Shown: piece by piece, positions 8,268 through 15,046 of the stretch
Position numbering within the stretch: the first letter of the stretch is position 1
Layout: each line of letters starts with the position of its first letter
Notes under the pieces: model-generated
Seen by the model: only the letters and a program-made list of their open reading frames with translations
Databases searched by the model: none
What the model was told of the DNA's origin: nothing
Source: Metaruminococcus_A sp003150405
GTDB lineage: Bacteria; Bacillota; Clostridia; Oscillospirales; Ruminococcaceae
DNA: 27,583 nt
Reading direction: 5' to 3'
NCBI GenBank assembly: GCA_902489745.1
Contig: CABUBB010000025.1
Location: forward strand, 1-27,583
Position numbers and translations under genes: made by a program

Positions 8268-8876
8268 ATGTTAAAAAGGATCTTCAAATACAAATTATCT
8301 TATATTATCGCCGCTTTTGTTTTTATCGCGGCGGTTTTGGCTATAGCGCTGTGGCCGCGTGGTTCCAAACAGTCCGACTTTCCGCTGCTAGCGCCACCCC
8401 AGCAGGTATCAACCAATATTATGCCGCTTGATGCACAGATGAAGTATTCACAACTGATTGTGGATGCCACGGTAAAAGAGGGATTAACGGTAGAAGAAAA
8501 CAGACCTTCACAGGAGGAAATTGACGCCCTGGGGGACAAAGTAGGTGCTTACTCTACAGGCAGGGTGCGAATGTCGGTCAACGAGGTCATATACGGGGAA
8601 CCGGTGAACGAGTTTAACTTGTATCTAACACCGGCGATGCAGGATTGTGCTCCGGACTACAAACCGGGGGAGCGATTTGTTTTTATTTTACAGCCTTATC
8701 AAGACGGTTATTATACGATAACTGCTGTAAACAGTATTTTTTACGTTGCGTACGATGAAAAGGTCTACCTTGCTTCACTGGACGAACCGTATATGCGTAT
8801 TTCGGGCAATGAATTACAGGACTTCAAGGATGAGCTGCGGGAACTGAAAGCACAGGTTCCAACGATTGCTGAATGA
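8268..8876 (+). CDS. Membrane-anchored protein of unknown function
   Basis: I do not recognise this 202-residue protein. It has a short basic N-terminus, one hydrophobic helix (about 9-30, LSYIIAAFVFIAAVLAIALW) and an extracytoplasmic domain of mixed strand and helix ending in a charged C-terminal helix (about 180-198). The middle (about 95-165: RMSVNEVIYG, PGERFVFILQ, YYTITAVNSIFYVAYDEKVY) looks like a beta-rich fold. There is no lipobox and no sorting signal. It starts 35 nt after the end of the metzincin pseudogene and shares its strand, so the two were probably co-transcribed; a partner or inhibitor role for the protease is conceivable but not supported by sequence. The RBS (AGAGGTG) is weak but usable. 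A terminator follows. Confidence 0.75.
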   Translation: MLKRIFKYKLSYIIAAFVFIAAVLAIALWPRGSKQSDFPLLAPPQQVSTNIMPLDAQMKYSQLIVDATVKEGLTVEENRPSQEEIDALGDKVGAYSTGRVRMSVNEVIYGEPVNEFNLYLTPAMQDCAPDYKPGERFVFILQPYQDGYYTITAVNSIFYVAYDEKVYLASLDEPYMRISGNELQDFKDELRELKAQVPTIAE

Positions 8877-8899
8877 TTGTGGCATAAAAAACGGAACGT

Positions 8900-8930
8900 C
8901 AAAAGAGCGGGCAAAAAGCCCGCTCTTTTG
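8900..8930 (+). terminator. Intrinsic terminator after the 8268-8876 gene
   Basis: A perfect 13-bp inverted repeat (8900-8912 with 8918-8930) around an AAAAA loop, with a T run inside the 3' arm and an A run in the 5' arm, so it may work in both directions. On the other strand it is about 140 bp beyond the end of the sigma-like gene. Confidence 0.9.
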
Positions 8931-9072
8931 ATATCTGTAATTACAAATCGTATAATGAGGATGAAATAATACAAAAACCATGAGATTTCGACAGCCTTTT
9001 CGCAAATTCAACAGGTGGTGAAGCGGATGGCTTCCTGCGCTGCATAGCAGAGAACGGTGAAAAAGACGTTGA

Positions 9073-9372
9073 TTACCTCATTTGGTAAAATTCCAAATAC
9101 CTACGGATATTGTTCCGTGCGCGGCTGAGGGTTCTTGAAACAGTGGATTTATGGATCCCAAGCATTTCCGCAATTTGAGGCATACTTTTGTTTTCGTAGT
9201 AATACAGCAGTAGAATTTCTTTTTGCCGTTGGGTGAGTCTGTAGCAGATAACCTGATGCAGGATGCGTTTTAATCGCACAAGCTGTTCACGATTGTCCTG
9301 TTCGTCTTGGTCGTGTGGGTCGTTGTAACCAATGGAGAAATCAATTTGTTCCAGTGATATTTTCTTATTCAA
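9073..9372 (-). CDS. Small sigma-70 region 4-like DNA-binding protein
   Basis: The 99-residue protein has an acidic N-terminus followed by a region-4 helix-turn-helix (about 43-95): YRLTQRQKEILLLYYYE, MPQIAEMLGIHKSTVSRTLSRA. There is no region 2, so it cannot bind a -10 element like a full sigma factor. It could be a minimal activator, an ArpU/RinA-like regulator of the kind found in mobile elements, or half of a split sigma factor with the 70-residue protein encoded just upstream. The two reading frames overlap by 4 nt (ATGA), implying translational coupling. Transcription would come from the strong divergent promoter at 9628-9656. Confidence 0.8.
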   Translation of the reverse strand: MNKKISLEQIDFSIGYNDPHDQDEQDNREQLVRLKRILHQVICYRLTQRQKEILLLYYYENKSMPQIAEMLGIHKSTVSRTLSRARNNIRRYLEFYQMR

Positions 9373-9581
9373 AAGGTGCTCCCCCCTTTTTGCGGTTTAT
9401 AGTAATTGCTTAGATAGGTGTAAATATCCAGCAGTTGGCTGTATTCCATATAAAGGAGCGTGATGCGCTCTTGATCGTCGCATTTCGGAAACTGCTGTTG
9501 ACACTGCCGCAGTTCTGAAATTCGCTGTTTCAACTGCATGGCAGATCGAAGGTAACTATTGGCAAGTTGTGTCAGATCCAT
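9369..9581 (-). CDS. Small helical protein coupled to the sigma-like gene
   Basis: I do not recognise this 70-residue protein. It is predicted to be almost entirely helical and rich in Gln, Leu and Tyr (SAMQLKQRISELRQCQQQ; LLYMEYSQLLDIYTYLSNYY), suggesting a short coiled coil or two-helix hairpin. It is the first gene after the divergent promoter and overlaps the start of the region-4 protein by 4 nt, so the two products are likely made in fixed ratio and may interact. The Shine-Dalgarno is AAAGGA, about 7 nt before the ATG. Confidence 0.7.
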   Translation of the reverse strand: MDLTQLANSYLRSAMQLKQRISELRQCQQQFPKCDDQERITLLYMEYSQLLDIYTYLSNYYKPQKGGSTF

Positions 9582-9627
9582 TTAAGTGTCCTTTCTAATA
9601 TCACACGAATTGTTGTCCTGTGGCTCG

Positions 9628-9656
9628 ATTATATCACACAAAATGTGTAATATCAA
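9628..9656 (-). promoter_or_regulatory. Strong divergent promoter for the sigma-like pair
   Basis: On the minus strand: TTGATA (-35, 9651-9656), 17-bp spacer, TATAAT (-10, 9628-9633). It is near consensus for the main sigma factor. The spacer is filled by a palindrome (9631-9653), so a bound repressor would block RNA polymerase directly. Confidence 0.8.
9631..9653. promoter_or_regulatory. Palindromic operator candidate
   Basis: Two 10-bp arms (ATATCACACA at 9631-9640 and TGTGTAATAT at 9644-9653) around AAA, with one mismatch. The half-site ATATCACAC is repeated at 9598-9606. The placement between -10 and -35 of the divergent promoter, next to an XRE gene, makes it the likely XRE operator. 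Confidence 0.6.
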
Positions 9657-9665
9657 GCAGAAAAT

Positions 9666-9677
9666 GAACATTTGTTC
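9666..9677. promoter_or_regulatory. LexA/SOS-box-like palindrome
   Basis: GAACATTTGTTC fits the Gram-positive SOS box core GAAC-N4-GTTC. It lies exactly 9 bp from each of the two divergent -35 hexamers (9651-9656 and 9687-9692). It could instead be a second XRE operator; the core match to the Bacillus/Clostridium LexA box favours LexA. Confidence 0.6.
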
Positions 9678-9686
9678 GAAATATTC

Positions 9687-9715
9687 TTGTGTTTATCCGT
9701 TGGATATGGTATATT
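9687..9715 (+). promoter_or_regulatory. Promoter of the XRE-immA pair
   Basis: TTGTGT (9687-9692), 17-bp spacer, TATATT (9710-9715). Transcription would begin near 9722, leaving a very short leader before the TTG start at 9733. It is weaker than the facing promoter. Confidence 0.55.
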
Positions 9716-9732
9716 ATAGCTGGGTGATAGCT

Positions 9733-10098
9733 TTGAATCGTATTAAGAAGCTTCGAAAAGAACGCAACCTTACACAAGCGCAGCTCGCCCAAAGATTGGG
9801 AATTTCAGCGAGCGCTGTCGGAATGTATGAGCAGGGCCGACGTGAGCCGGATTCAAAAATGCTCCGACAGCTTGCACAGTTTTTCGGCGTCTCAATGGAG
9901 TATCTTATGGGTGAGGATACTTCTCTGTCCGGGGAATCGGTGGAGTTTGTGGAATTCATCGACCGGATGAAACAGGAGTTGATCCGGCAAAAGGGCCTCA
10001 TGTTCAATGGTGTTCCACTCTCTGAACAGGACATTGAAGAAATTATGAGTGCAGTCGAAGTCGGCGCAGCCGTGGTCATTGGCCGGAATAGGAGATAG
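9733..10098 (+). CDS. XRE-family helix-turn-helix repressor
   Basis: A 121-residue regulator with an N-terminal HTH_XRE domain (about 1-60): IKKLRKERNLTQAQLAQRLGISASAVGMYEQGRREPD, then LRQLAQFFGVSMEYLMG. The C-terminal half (65-121) is acidic and helical and would be the dimer or protease-contact region. The preferred start is TTG 9733 (NRIKKLRK..), because upstream alternatives (ATG 9706, GTG 9724) overlap the -10 or the expected transcript start. An ImmA-type protease gene follows on the same strand, the arrangement of ImmR/ImmA in ICEBs1 of Bacillus, where the protease inactivates the repressor. It probably represses the divergent promoter through the palindrome at 9631-9653. Confidence 0.88.
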   Translation: MNRIKKLRKERNLTQAQLAQRLGISASAVGMYEQGRREPDSKMLRQLAQFFGVSMEYLMGEDTSLSGESVEFVEFIDRMKQELIRQKGLMFNGVPLSEQDIEEIMSAVEVGAAVVIGRNRR

Positions 10099-10150
10099 CT
10101 GCCGCTGTCCTTGTGGGGTTGCCATGTTGACATCTGGGAGTGGACTTTGG

Positions 10151-10597
10151 ATGAATCAAATTGAGTCATTGTGCGAAAAGCTAAAACAGGAGTTTGGTAC
10201 GTCGGATCCGTTCGAGCTGTGCGGCCGGATGGGGGTAATTGTCCTGTTTGTAAAGCTGCCAATGCATATCAAGGGGTTTTACTGCAACATGGCGGATCAC
10301 CGTATGGTTTACATTAATAACCGCCTAAAAGAAGGTGAACAGCGTATGGTATGTGCACATGAATTGGGCCATGCGCTGCTTCACGCGGAGTTAAACGTTA
10401 TGTTTATCAACCAATATACAAACCTGAAAACCGTGCGCTATGAAAACGAGGCGGATTATTTTTCCGCCTGTTTATTGATTGACGATGCACTTTTGGATTG
10501 CACCAGCGGTCTGTCGACTTTGGCTGATATTGCTTCTTGCGCTGGCGTAGACGAGCGGTTGGTGGAACTCAGGCTTCGGCGTTTTAACGGCTCATGA
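10151..10597 (+). CDS. ImmA/IrrE-family metalloprotease (anti-repressor)
   Basis: A 148-residue zinc protease of the ImmA/IrrE (COG2856) type. The zinc motif is in MVCAHELGHALLHAE (about H70, E71, H74) and the third ligand region is ENEADYFSACLLI (about E100). In ICEBs1 and in Deinococcus, relatives cleave an XRE repressor to switch on the silenced genes. The substrate here would be the XRE protein encoded just upstream, as inferred from gene order. ATG 10151 is preferred because GGGAG lies about 10 nt upstream; ATG 10124 is an alternative adding 9 residues. The stop codon lies within the terminator stem. Confidence 0.88.
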   Translation: MNQIESLCEKLKQEFGTSDPFELCGRMGVIVLFVKLPMHIKGFYCNMADHRMVYINNRLKEGEQRMVCAHELGHALLHAELNVMFINQYTNLKTVRYENEADYFSACLLIDDALLDCTSGLSTLADIASCAGVDERLVELRLRRFNGS

Positions 10598-10620
10598 CTT
10601 CATGAGCCATTTTGCGTTTT
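10589..10620 (+). terminator. Intrinsic terminator after the ImmA gene
   Basis: A perfect 9-bp stem (10589-10597 with 10600-10608), 2-nt apparent loop, then ATTTTGCGTTTT. It overlaps the stop codon of the protease gene and separates it from the PH-domain/lexA operon. Confidence 0.7.
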
Positions 10621-10641
10621 TTCCGGAGAACCGGGTATAGT
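10612..10641 (+). promoter_or_regulatory. Candidate promoter of the ydbS-ydbT-lexA operon
   Basis: TTGCGT (10612-10617), 18-bp spacer, TATAGT (10636-10641). It is partly overlapped by the upstream terminator tail. No GAAC-N4-GTTC box is visible here. Confidence 0.45.
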
Positions 10642-10685
10642 AACAGTAAAGAATGGTTTTAAAAAGAAGAATATGGGGGCCTTGT

Positions 10686-11144
10686 ATGCAGATGAAACGG
10701 TTGCCGTTCCGGGCGCTTTGCTTATGGGAATTTTATGCGCTGCTTGTGCTGGCGGCGTTCTATCTGCTCATTTATGTTTTTCTTGTGCCGTTTACTTGGC
10801 TTTGGTTTGCCCTTGTGGGTGGGGTTTTGGTGGTGTTCCTTGTAGCTGTGCTGCTGTTTTTCCCGCTTTGTTACCTTGGGACTGGTTATTCAGTTCGGAG
10901 GGATTGTGTGATTTATGAGAGCGGTGTGCTTTTTCATCGCCGGAGTATTCTGCTGCGTGAAAATCTAATTACTGTACGAATGCAGCGAAGTCTGTTCGAT
11001 CGGCTTTTTGGACTTGCGACTCTTCGCTGTGATGCGCCGGGAGCGACGGTCACTTTGTTTTACCTTTCGAGAGGGGAAGCGGAACAACTTCAGGAACAGC
11101 TGACAGCCGGACGCAAATCGCCGCTCAAACCGGTGACGCGATGA
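10686..11144 (+). CDS. PH-domain membrane protein, YdbS-like
   Basis: A 152-residue protein with two N-terminal transmembrane helices (about 12-32 and 38-62) and a cytoplasmic bacterial PH (bPH2) domain (about 65-140: GYSVRRDCVIYESGVLFHRRSILLRENLITVRMQRSLFDRLFGLATLRCDA). This is the YdbS architecture. YdbS and its larger partner YdbT have been linked in Bacillus to resistance to some antimicrobial peptides; the molecular role is not settled. The ATG at 10686 begins MQMKRLPFR; an in-frame upstream extension has no RBS. The stop overlaps the next start (ATGA, 4 nt), so the pair is translationally coupled. Confidence 0.82.
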   Translation: MQMKRLPFRALCLWEFYALLVLAAFYLLIYVFLVPFTWLWFALVGGVLVVFLVAVLLFFPLCYLGTGYSVRRDCVIYESGVLFHRRSILLRENLITVRMQRSLFDRLFGLATLRCDAPGATVTLFYLSRGEAEQLQEQLTAGRKSPLKPVTR

Positions 11145-12673
11145 AGCTGAAACGACCACATCCGATTAACATACTGGAACATATTTCCGGCTACTTCTGG
11201 CTGCTGCTACTCCCGCTGGTGCGCGGACTGTTTGCATTCCGCGGCGGTTTCTGGGGATGGTTGAGCGGCGTCTGGTTTGATTTGCTTGTGCTGGCTGCTA
11301 TTTTAGGATTCGCACTTCTGCGCTGGGCTTCTATTCGCTACTGTTGCACAGAAAAAGGGATTTTTATCGTTCGTGGTCTGCTTGTCCAGCAGAAATTTAC
11401 AGTTCCTTACAAGGAAATTGCGACGATATCCCAGGTTGCAACCTTTTTTTACCGGCCGATTCATGTTGTCCATCTTTCGGTGGATTCCAACGCGGGCAGC
11501 GCCTGGGAATATGATTTTACTTTGACCCTTTCTGCCAGTGCAGCGGGAGAGTTAGAGGCCCATGTGAAGCACGCTGTACTTTATCAAGAAAGGCCGCACA
11601 AAACCTACCATTCGGGCAGTTTGTATGTTGCGCTGCTTGCCTTTGTTTCTTCCCGAACGGTAGCTGGGGTTGTGTTTACCGCTGCACTTGTCGTTCAGGC
11701 AGGTAAAATTTTAGGTAACGAGTTTGAGACCACCCTTCTCCAGGGGTTGGCCGACGTTGCCAAAAGTCTTGCTTTTGGTATTCCGCCGGTTGCCGTTTTT
11801 TTGGCGCTTCTAATTTTACTCGGCTGGCTTATCTCTTTTGTACTCAACCTTTCCCGAAATTACCGGTTTACTGTTACCCGTACAGGACAGGAAATTCGTA
11901 TACGCTCCGGTTTTTTTTCACGCTACCGCCATCTGCTCAATGCTGAAAAGGTGAATTTTGTGGAGTCAATCCAATCCATTTTCACGAAAGGGTTTCATAT
12001 TCATTCGCTGTTTCTGCACTGCGCCGGCTACGGAAAGGCTAAAAACGAGCTTGCGGTGCTGTTTCCGGCTGTTAAACGGGAGCGATTGAATGAGCTCTTG
12101 GAAAATTTGGTAGGAGAGCTGCATTATACTGAAGAACGTATGGTTTATCCGGCAAGGCGGAGTATTTTTCGCTTCGTCCTGACGCCGGTGCTGGTTATTG
12201 CCCTAATTGCCGCCTCAGCTCTGCTGCTGGGCGAGTGGTTCCCAAACCTATTAGCTCTCATTCGCTTTATGGGTGCAATGCTGGAACTTCCTATTTTGTG
12301 GTGGCTTTTGGCACGCATACAGGCTTTTTTTCACACTGGAATTTCCAAAACAGGGGGGGTTTACACCCTGCGTTTCTCAAAACGCTATAGTTTTCATACG
12401 GTTATGGTCTGCGAACAACGTATTGTTAAAATAGTTGTACGGCAGTCGTTGTGGCAAGTGGCCTCCGGTGTCTGTAACATTATGGTTTATCTATATTCGG
12501 AAGGAAAAAAGCAGTATGTCATTCCAGCGCTTCCGCTGGAACAGGTTTGTACCATTCTTGGATTGGATCTTCCGGAACCCCCGGATTGGTACCGACGTAT
12601 TCCTTTTTTTGGAAGTAGAATGATCAATCGACAATCCCCCAAAACAGAGGAGGCCCCAGAGTATGCTGAGTGA
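11141..12673 (+). CDS. PH-domain membrane protein, YdbT-like
   Basis: A 510-residue protein of the YdbT type: tandem bPH2 domains alternating with pairs of transmembrane helices. Hydrophobic pairs are at about 17-65, 165-235 and 340-390. PH-like segments follow at about 70-145 (YCCTEKGIFIVRGLLVQQKFTVPYKEI), 240-325 (FTVTRTGQEIRIRSGFFSRYRHLLNAEKVN) and 395-480. It probably forms a complex with the YdbS-like protein encoded upstream, with which it overlaps by 4 nt. Its last 11 nt overlap the lexA start, so a membrane-protein pair and the SOS repressor share one transcript, which is unusual. Confidence 0.82.
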   Translation: MKLKRPHPINILEHISGYFWLLLLPLVRGLFAFRGGFWGWLSGVWFDLLVLAAILGFALLRWASIRYCCTEKGIFIVRGLLVQQKFTVPYKEIATISQVATFFYRPIHVVHLSVDSNAGSAWEYDFTLTLSASAAGELEAHVKHAVLYQERPHKTYHSGSLYVALLAFVSSRTVAGVVFTAALVVQAGKILGNEFETTLLQGLADVAKSLAFGIPPVAVFLALLILLGWLISFVLNLSRNYRFTVTRTGQEIRIRSGFFSRYRHLLNAEKVNFVESIQSIFTKGFHIHSLFLHCAGYGKAKNELAVLFPAVKRERLNELLENLVGELHYTEERMVYPARRSIFRFVLTPVLVIALIAASALLLGEWFPNLLALIRFMGAMLELPILWWLLARIQAFFHTGISKTGGVYTLRFSKRYSFHTVMVCEQRIVKIVVRQSLWQVASGVCNIMVYLYSEGKKQYVIPALPLEQVCTILGLDLPEPPDWYRRIPFFGSRMINRQSPKTEEAPEYAE

Positions 12674-13244
12674 AAAAGCCAAATTGATTCTTGAATACCT
12701 GCAAAGCCGCACATTAAACGAAGGCGCACCGACCGTCCGGGAAATTTGCCGTGATTTGGAAATTAAATCCACTTCGACGGTGCAGAGGTATATTGAAGAA
12801 CTTGTGGAAGCAGGTTGTATTGAGAAAAAGGATGGGCAGCGCCGTACCCTGCGGCTTGCGTCGGCAGAGGGCGTGTCGGTTCCGGTGGTTGGTTTGGTGA
12901 CTGCCGGTGAACCCATTACGGCCATTGAACACACCGAAGGGTATGTGACCTTTTCCGGTTACCGCGGCGACCCTTCTGAACTTTTTGCGCTGAGGGTGCG
13001 CGGCGAAAGTATGATTGACGCCGGTATCCTGAGTGGGGATATTGTCATTGTTCGAAAAACACCAGTGGCAGAAAATGGGGAGATTGTTGTGGCAATGATT
13101 GAGGATGAAGCGACGGTGAAACGTTTTTACAAGGAAAACGGGCATTTTCGCCTTCAGCCGGAAAATAAAACAATGGAACCAATTTTTGCGGAGGAAGTAA
13201 TAATACTTGGACGGGTTATTGCTCTGACCCGCAATTACGCATAA
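12663..13244 (+). CDS. lexA: LexA, SOS-response repressor
   Basis: A 193-residue LexA with an N-terminal winged-helix DNA-binding domain (1-65: GAPTVREICRDLEIKSTSTVQRYIEELVEAG) and a C-terminal S24 self-cleavage domain. The cleavage site is Ala81-Gly82 in LVTAGEP, and the Ser-Lys dyad is Ser116 (RGESM) and Lys153 (ATVKRF). All are intact, so RecA-stimulated autocleavage is expected. The ATG at 12663 follows GAGGAGG inside the end of the ydbT-like gene (11-nt overlap). No SOS box is visible directly upstream; autoregulation would need a box farther up, and I found none near 10612-10686. The nearest candidate box in the window is at 9666-9677, before the XRE/ImmA pair. Confidence 0.96.
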   Translation: MLSEKAKLILEYLQSRTLNEGAPTVREICRDLEIKSTSTVQRYIEELVEAGCIEKKDGQRRTLRLASAEGVSVPVVGLVTAGEPITAIEHTEGYVTFSGYRGDPSELFALRVRGESMIDAGILSGDIVIVRKTPVAENGEIVVAMIEDEATVKRFYKENGHFRLQPENKTMEPIFAEEVIILGRVIALTRNYA

Positions 13245-13353
13245 ACGTGTAGAAAATCATTTTTGCACCGCAGGAGAGAAGGCGTCCAAAAGGCTTTAAT
13301 TGTTTTGGGACAGCGCAGGCTGCTGTTGAAATGCCATTTAAGACAAGATAAAG

Positions 13354-13391
13354 AAAAGCGGCACGGGTATTATAATACCCGTGCCGCTTTT
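13354..13391. terminator. Bidirectional terminator between lexA and trkA
   Basis: A perfect 17-bp stem (13354-13370 with 13375-13391) with a TATA loop, A-rich on one flank and T-rich on the other. It lies between converging genes and can serve both. Confidence 0.92.
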
Positions 13392-13423
13392 GGATTTGTG
13401 GAGAAATGCAAGCAAGACTTCCC

Positions 13424-14083
13424 CTACAGCCGCAAAAAGTCCTTTAGCATATGGAGCTTATTGGAGGGGGAGAGAACCATTATCCGGTCGCCTCCTTCAA
13501 TGGTAGTATTACCGCGCGGAATAATAAGTTGATCGTTGCGGACAATTGAGATAAGGACAAAAATTTCCGGCAGCTTCAACTGGGCCAGCGTTTTGCCCGC
13601 CAGCGGGAAATTCCGTTCTGGGATGACAATCTCATCGATGGAAACCTCGCCTTTATGCAGGGTCATAACCTGACGAATTCTGGAGAGGTCAATTTCACGT
13701 TCCAGGGAACGCGCGATGTTGTCGGTTGTGTTAACCGTAATGTCGATGCCGAGCTGTTTCATGACCGCAACATTTTTGGGATTGTTGGCGCGGGCCACCG
13801 TTTTACCCACGTGGAAAACGCTTTTGGCGAGCTGACAGGTGATAAGGTTGTCTTCATCCTTACCGGTGACGCTGACAACGGCATCGGCATGTTCAATATC
13901 GGCGTCCATCAGAGCCTCCAGTGTAGTGCCGTCCCCGAAGATGACGGGAATATCCAGATCATTTGCCAGATACCGGCAAAGCCCTTTTTTGATTTCAATC
14001 AGGGTAGGATAGTGGCCGTGTTCGATCAGGGTTTTGGCAAGATAGTAACCGACCTTGCCGCCGCCTACAACAATGACTTTCAT
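13424..14083 (-). CDS. TrkA/KtrA-type K+ uptake regulatory subunit
   Basis: A 219-residue cytoplasmic gating subunit of a Trk/Ktr potassium transporter. The N-terminal Rossmann RCK domain (1-130) opens with MKVIVVGGGKVGYYLA, with an acidic residue at the end of strand 2 (LIE) as in NAD(H)-binding members, and continues FGDGTTLEALMDADIEHADAVVSVTGKDEDN. The C-terminal RCK_C domain (about 140-215) has IDEIVIPERNFPLAGKTL and GGDRIMVLS. The start is ATG 14083, after AGGAGAG; a longer frame lacks an RBS. It lies 22 nt after a second TrkA-type gene. No membrane subunit (TrkH/KtrB) is in the window, although one could lie elsewhere on the chromosome. Confidence 0.92.
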   Translation of the reverse strand: MKVIVVGGGKVGYYLAKTLIEHGHYPTLIEIKKGLCRYLANDLDIPVIFGDGTTLEALMDADIEHADAVVSVTGKDEDNLITCQLAKSVFHVGKTVARANNPKNVAVMKQLGIDITVNTTDNIARSLEREIDLSRIRQVMTLHKGEVSIDEIVIPERNFPLAGKTLAQLKLPEIFVLISIVRNDQLIIPRGNTTIEGGDRIMVLSPSNKLHMLKDFLRL

Positions 14084-14105
14084 TTCACATACTCTCCTGT
14101 TTTCA

Positions 14106-14732
14106 CTAATCAACGACCCGGGCGATGATCATAGTGTCGGTCGCAGTCAGTCGAGTGTTGCGTTTGCTTGCAATATCAATGGAAAGATCGGCGTGCTGAA
14201 GGGCGAGCAGGGCTTCGTTTTCATCCAGAGTCCGGTCCACCTCGTCGCAGGTCTGGTTAACAAAATACCGCGGGACCGGAAGCCAGTGAAAGGTAATGGT
14301 GTGCGCGCCCAAATTGACGGTACGTACATTGCCGCTTTCCAGCAGCGCCGAACGAACCGCCTCTACTGTGAGGTTGGTCGGGCAGACGGTGTGCAGTCCA
14401 AAGTGGGAAAAAACATCCTCCCTGCGGGGATCGTAGATGCGTGCAAGCACATTCGGCACCTTGAAAATTTCCCGCGCAAGCTGGGAAACCATGATGTTAA
14501 CGTTGTCATCACGGCTGACAGCCGCCAGTGCGTCGCAATTTTCAATGCCGGCTTTGCGCAGAACATCCTGATCAATGGGAACGCCCGCTGTGGTATAGCC
14601 GTTAAAATCATCGCTAAGCAATTCAAAATTCTCTTCGAGTTTATCGACGATAGAGACATCGTGTCCATCCTGTGCAAGGGAGGAAGCAAGCCGGGAACCG
14701 ACCTTACCACATCCCACCACCAGTATATTCAT
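14106..14732 (-). CDS. TrkA-type NAD-binding protein, first of a tandem pair
   Basis: A 208-residue protein with the same layout as its downstream neighbour. The RCK_N Rossmann domain starts MNILVVGCGKVGSRLA and has Asp at the end of strand 2 (SIVD). The C-terminal part (about 135-208) is a more diverged RCK_C-like region. Two short RCK proteins encoded in tandem could form a hetero-octameric ring or serve two transporters, whereas a single TrkA chain of about 450 residues carries both halves in proteobacteria. The Shine-Dalgarno is AAGAAGGA. A -10 TATAAT (14779-14784) with a weak TTTACT -35 (14802-14807) lies upstream on the minus strand. Confidence 0.88.
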   Translation of the reverse strand: MNILVVGCGKVGSRLASSLAQDGHDVSIVDKLEENFELLSDDFNGYTTAGVPIDQDVLRKAGIENCDALAAVSRDDNVNIMVSQLAREIFKVPNVLARIYDPRREDVFSHFGLHTVCPTNLTVEAVRSALLESGNVRTVNLGAHTITFHWLPVPRYFVNQTCDEVDRTLDENEALLALQHADLSIDIASKRNTRLTATDTMIIARVVD

Positions 14733-14778
14733 AGCAATATCCTTCTTCTTTTCTATGGGTTCATTCGTTCAAACAATT

Positions 14779-14807
14779 ATTATAGCCGCTCCTAACCAAA
14801 AAGTAAA
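14779..14807 (-). promoter_or_regulatory. Candidate promoter of the trkA pair
   Basis: On the minus strand: TTTACT (14802-14807), 17-bp spacer, TATAAT (14779-14784). The -10 is perfect and the -35 moderate. Confidence 0.55.
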
Positions 14808-14825
14808 GGTGGAGTTTTGCCATTC

Positions 14826-14854
14826 TTGACAGTTATTTGTAAGGTTGTTACAAT
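14826..14854 (+). promoter_or_regulatory. Strong promoter of the Cys-rich small gene
   Basis: TTGACA (14826-14831), 17-bp spacer, TACAAT (14849-14854); the -35 is perfect. It diverges from the trkA promoter. Confidence 0.75.
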
Positions 14855-14902
14855 GAGGTGAAGAACACTACGGATTACGCGGCGGGAAGAGGAGAGAAAA
14901 CA

Positions 14903-15046
14903 ATGGAGAAACAAAAAATATGCAGCAACGTACATGAGTGCAGGTGCCCGTTTACCGACTGTAAAAATCATGGCCGCTGCTGTGACTGTATTGCAAACCA
15001 CCGTGAAATGGGCAATCTGCCGAACTGCTACAAAAAGCCGGAATAG
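14903..15046 (+). CDS. Small cysteine-rich protein (47 residues)
   Basis: A 47-residue protein with eight cysteines spaced C-x5-C-x-C-x4-C-x5-CC-x-C-x13-C and the core CPFTDCKNHGRCCDCIANHRE, ending near LPNCYKK. There is no signal peptide, so it is probably cytoplasmic and binds metal, most likely zinc or an Fe-S cluster. Small Clostridia proteins with a C-x-HG-x-C-x2-C-x3-HR...LP-x-C pattern are familiar to me, but I cannot name a function. It has its own strong promoter and a GAGGAGAG Shine-Dalgarno, and lies just upstream of the Rrf2/sulfur-assimilation genes, which may be coincidental. The longer frame from 14858 lacks an RBS. Confidence 0.75.
   Translation: MEKQKICSNVHECRCPFTDCKNHGRCCDCIANHREMGNLPNCYKKPE

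Noticed and set aside
14759..14770. GTTC-ATTC-GTTC near the trkA promoter as a second SOS box
   Set aside because: It is a direct repeat, not the GAAC-N4-GTTC inverted repeat.
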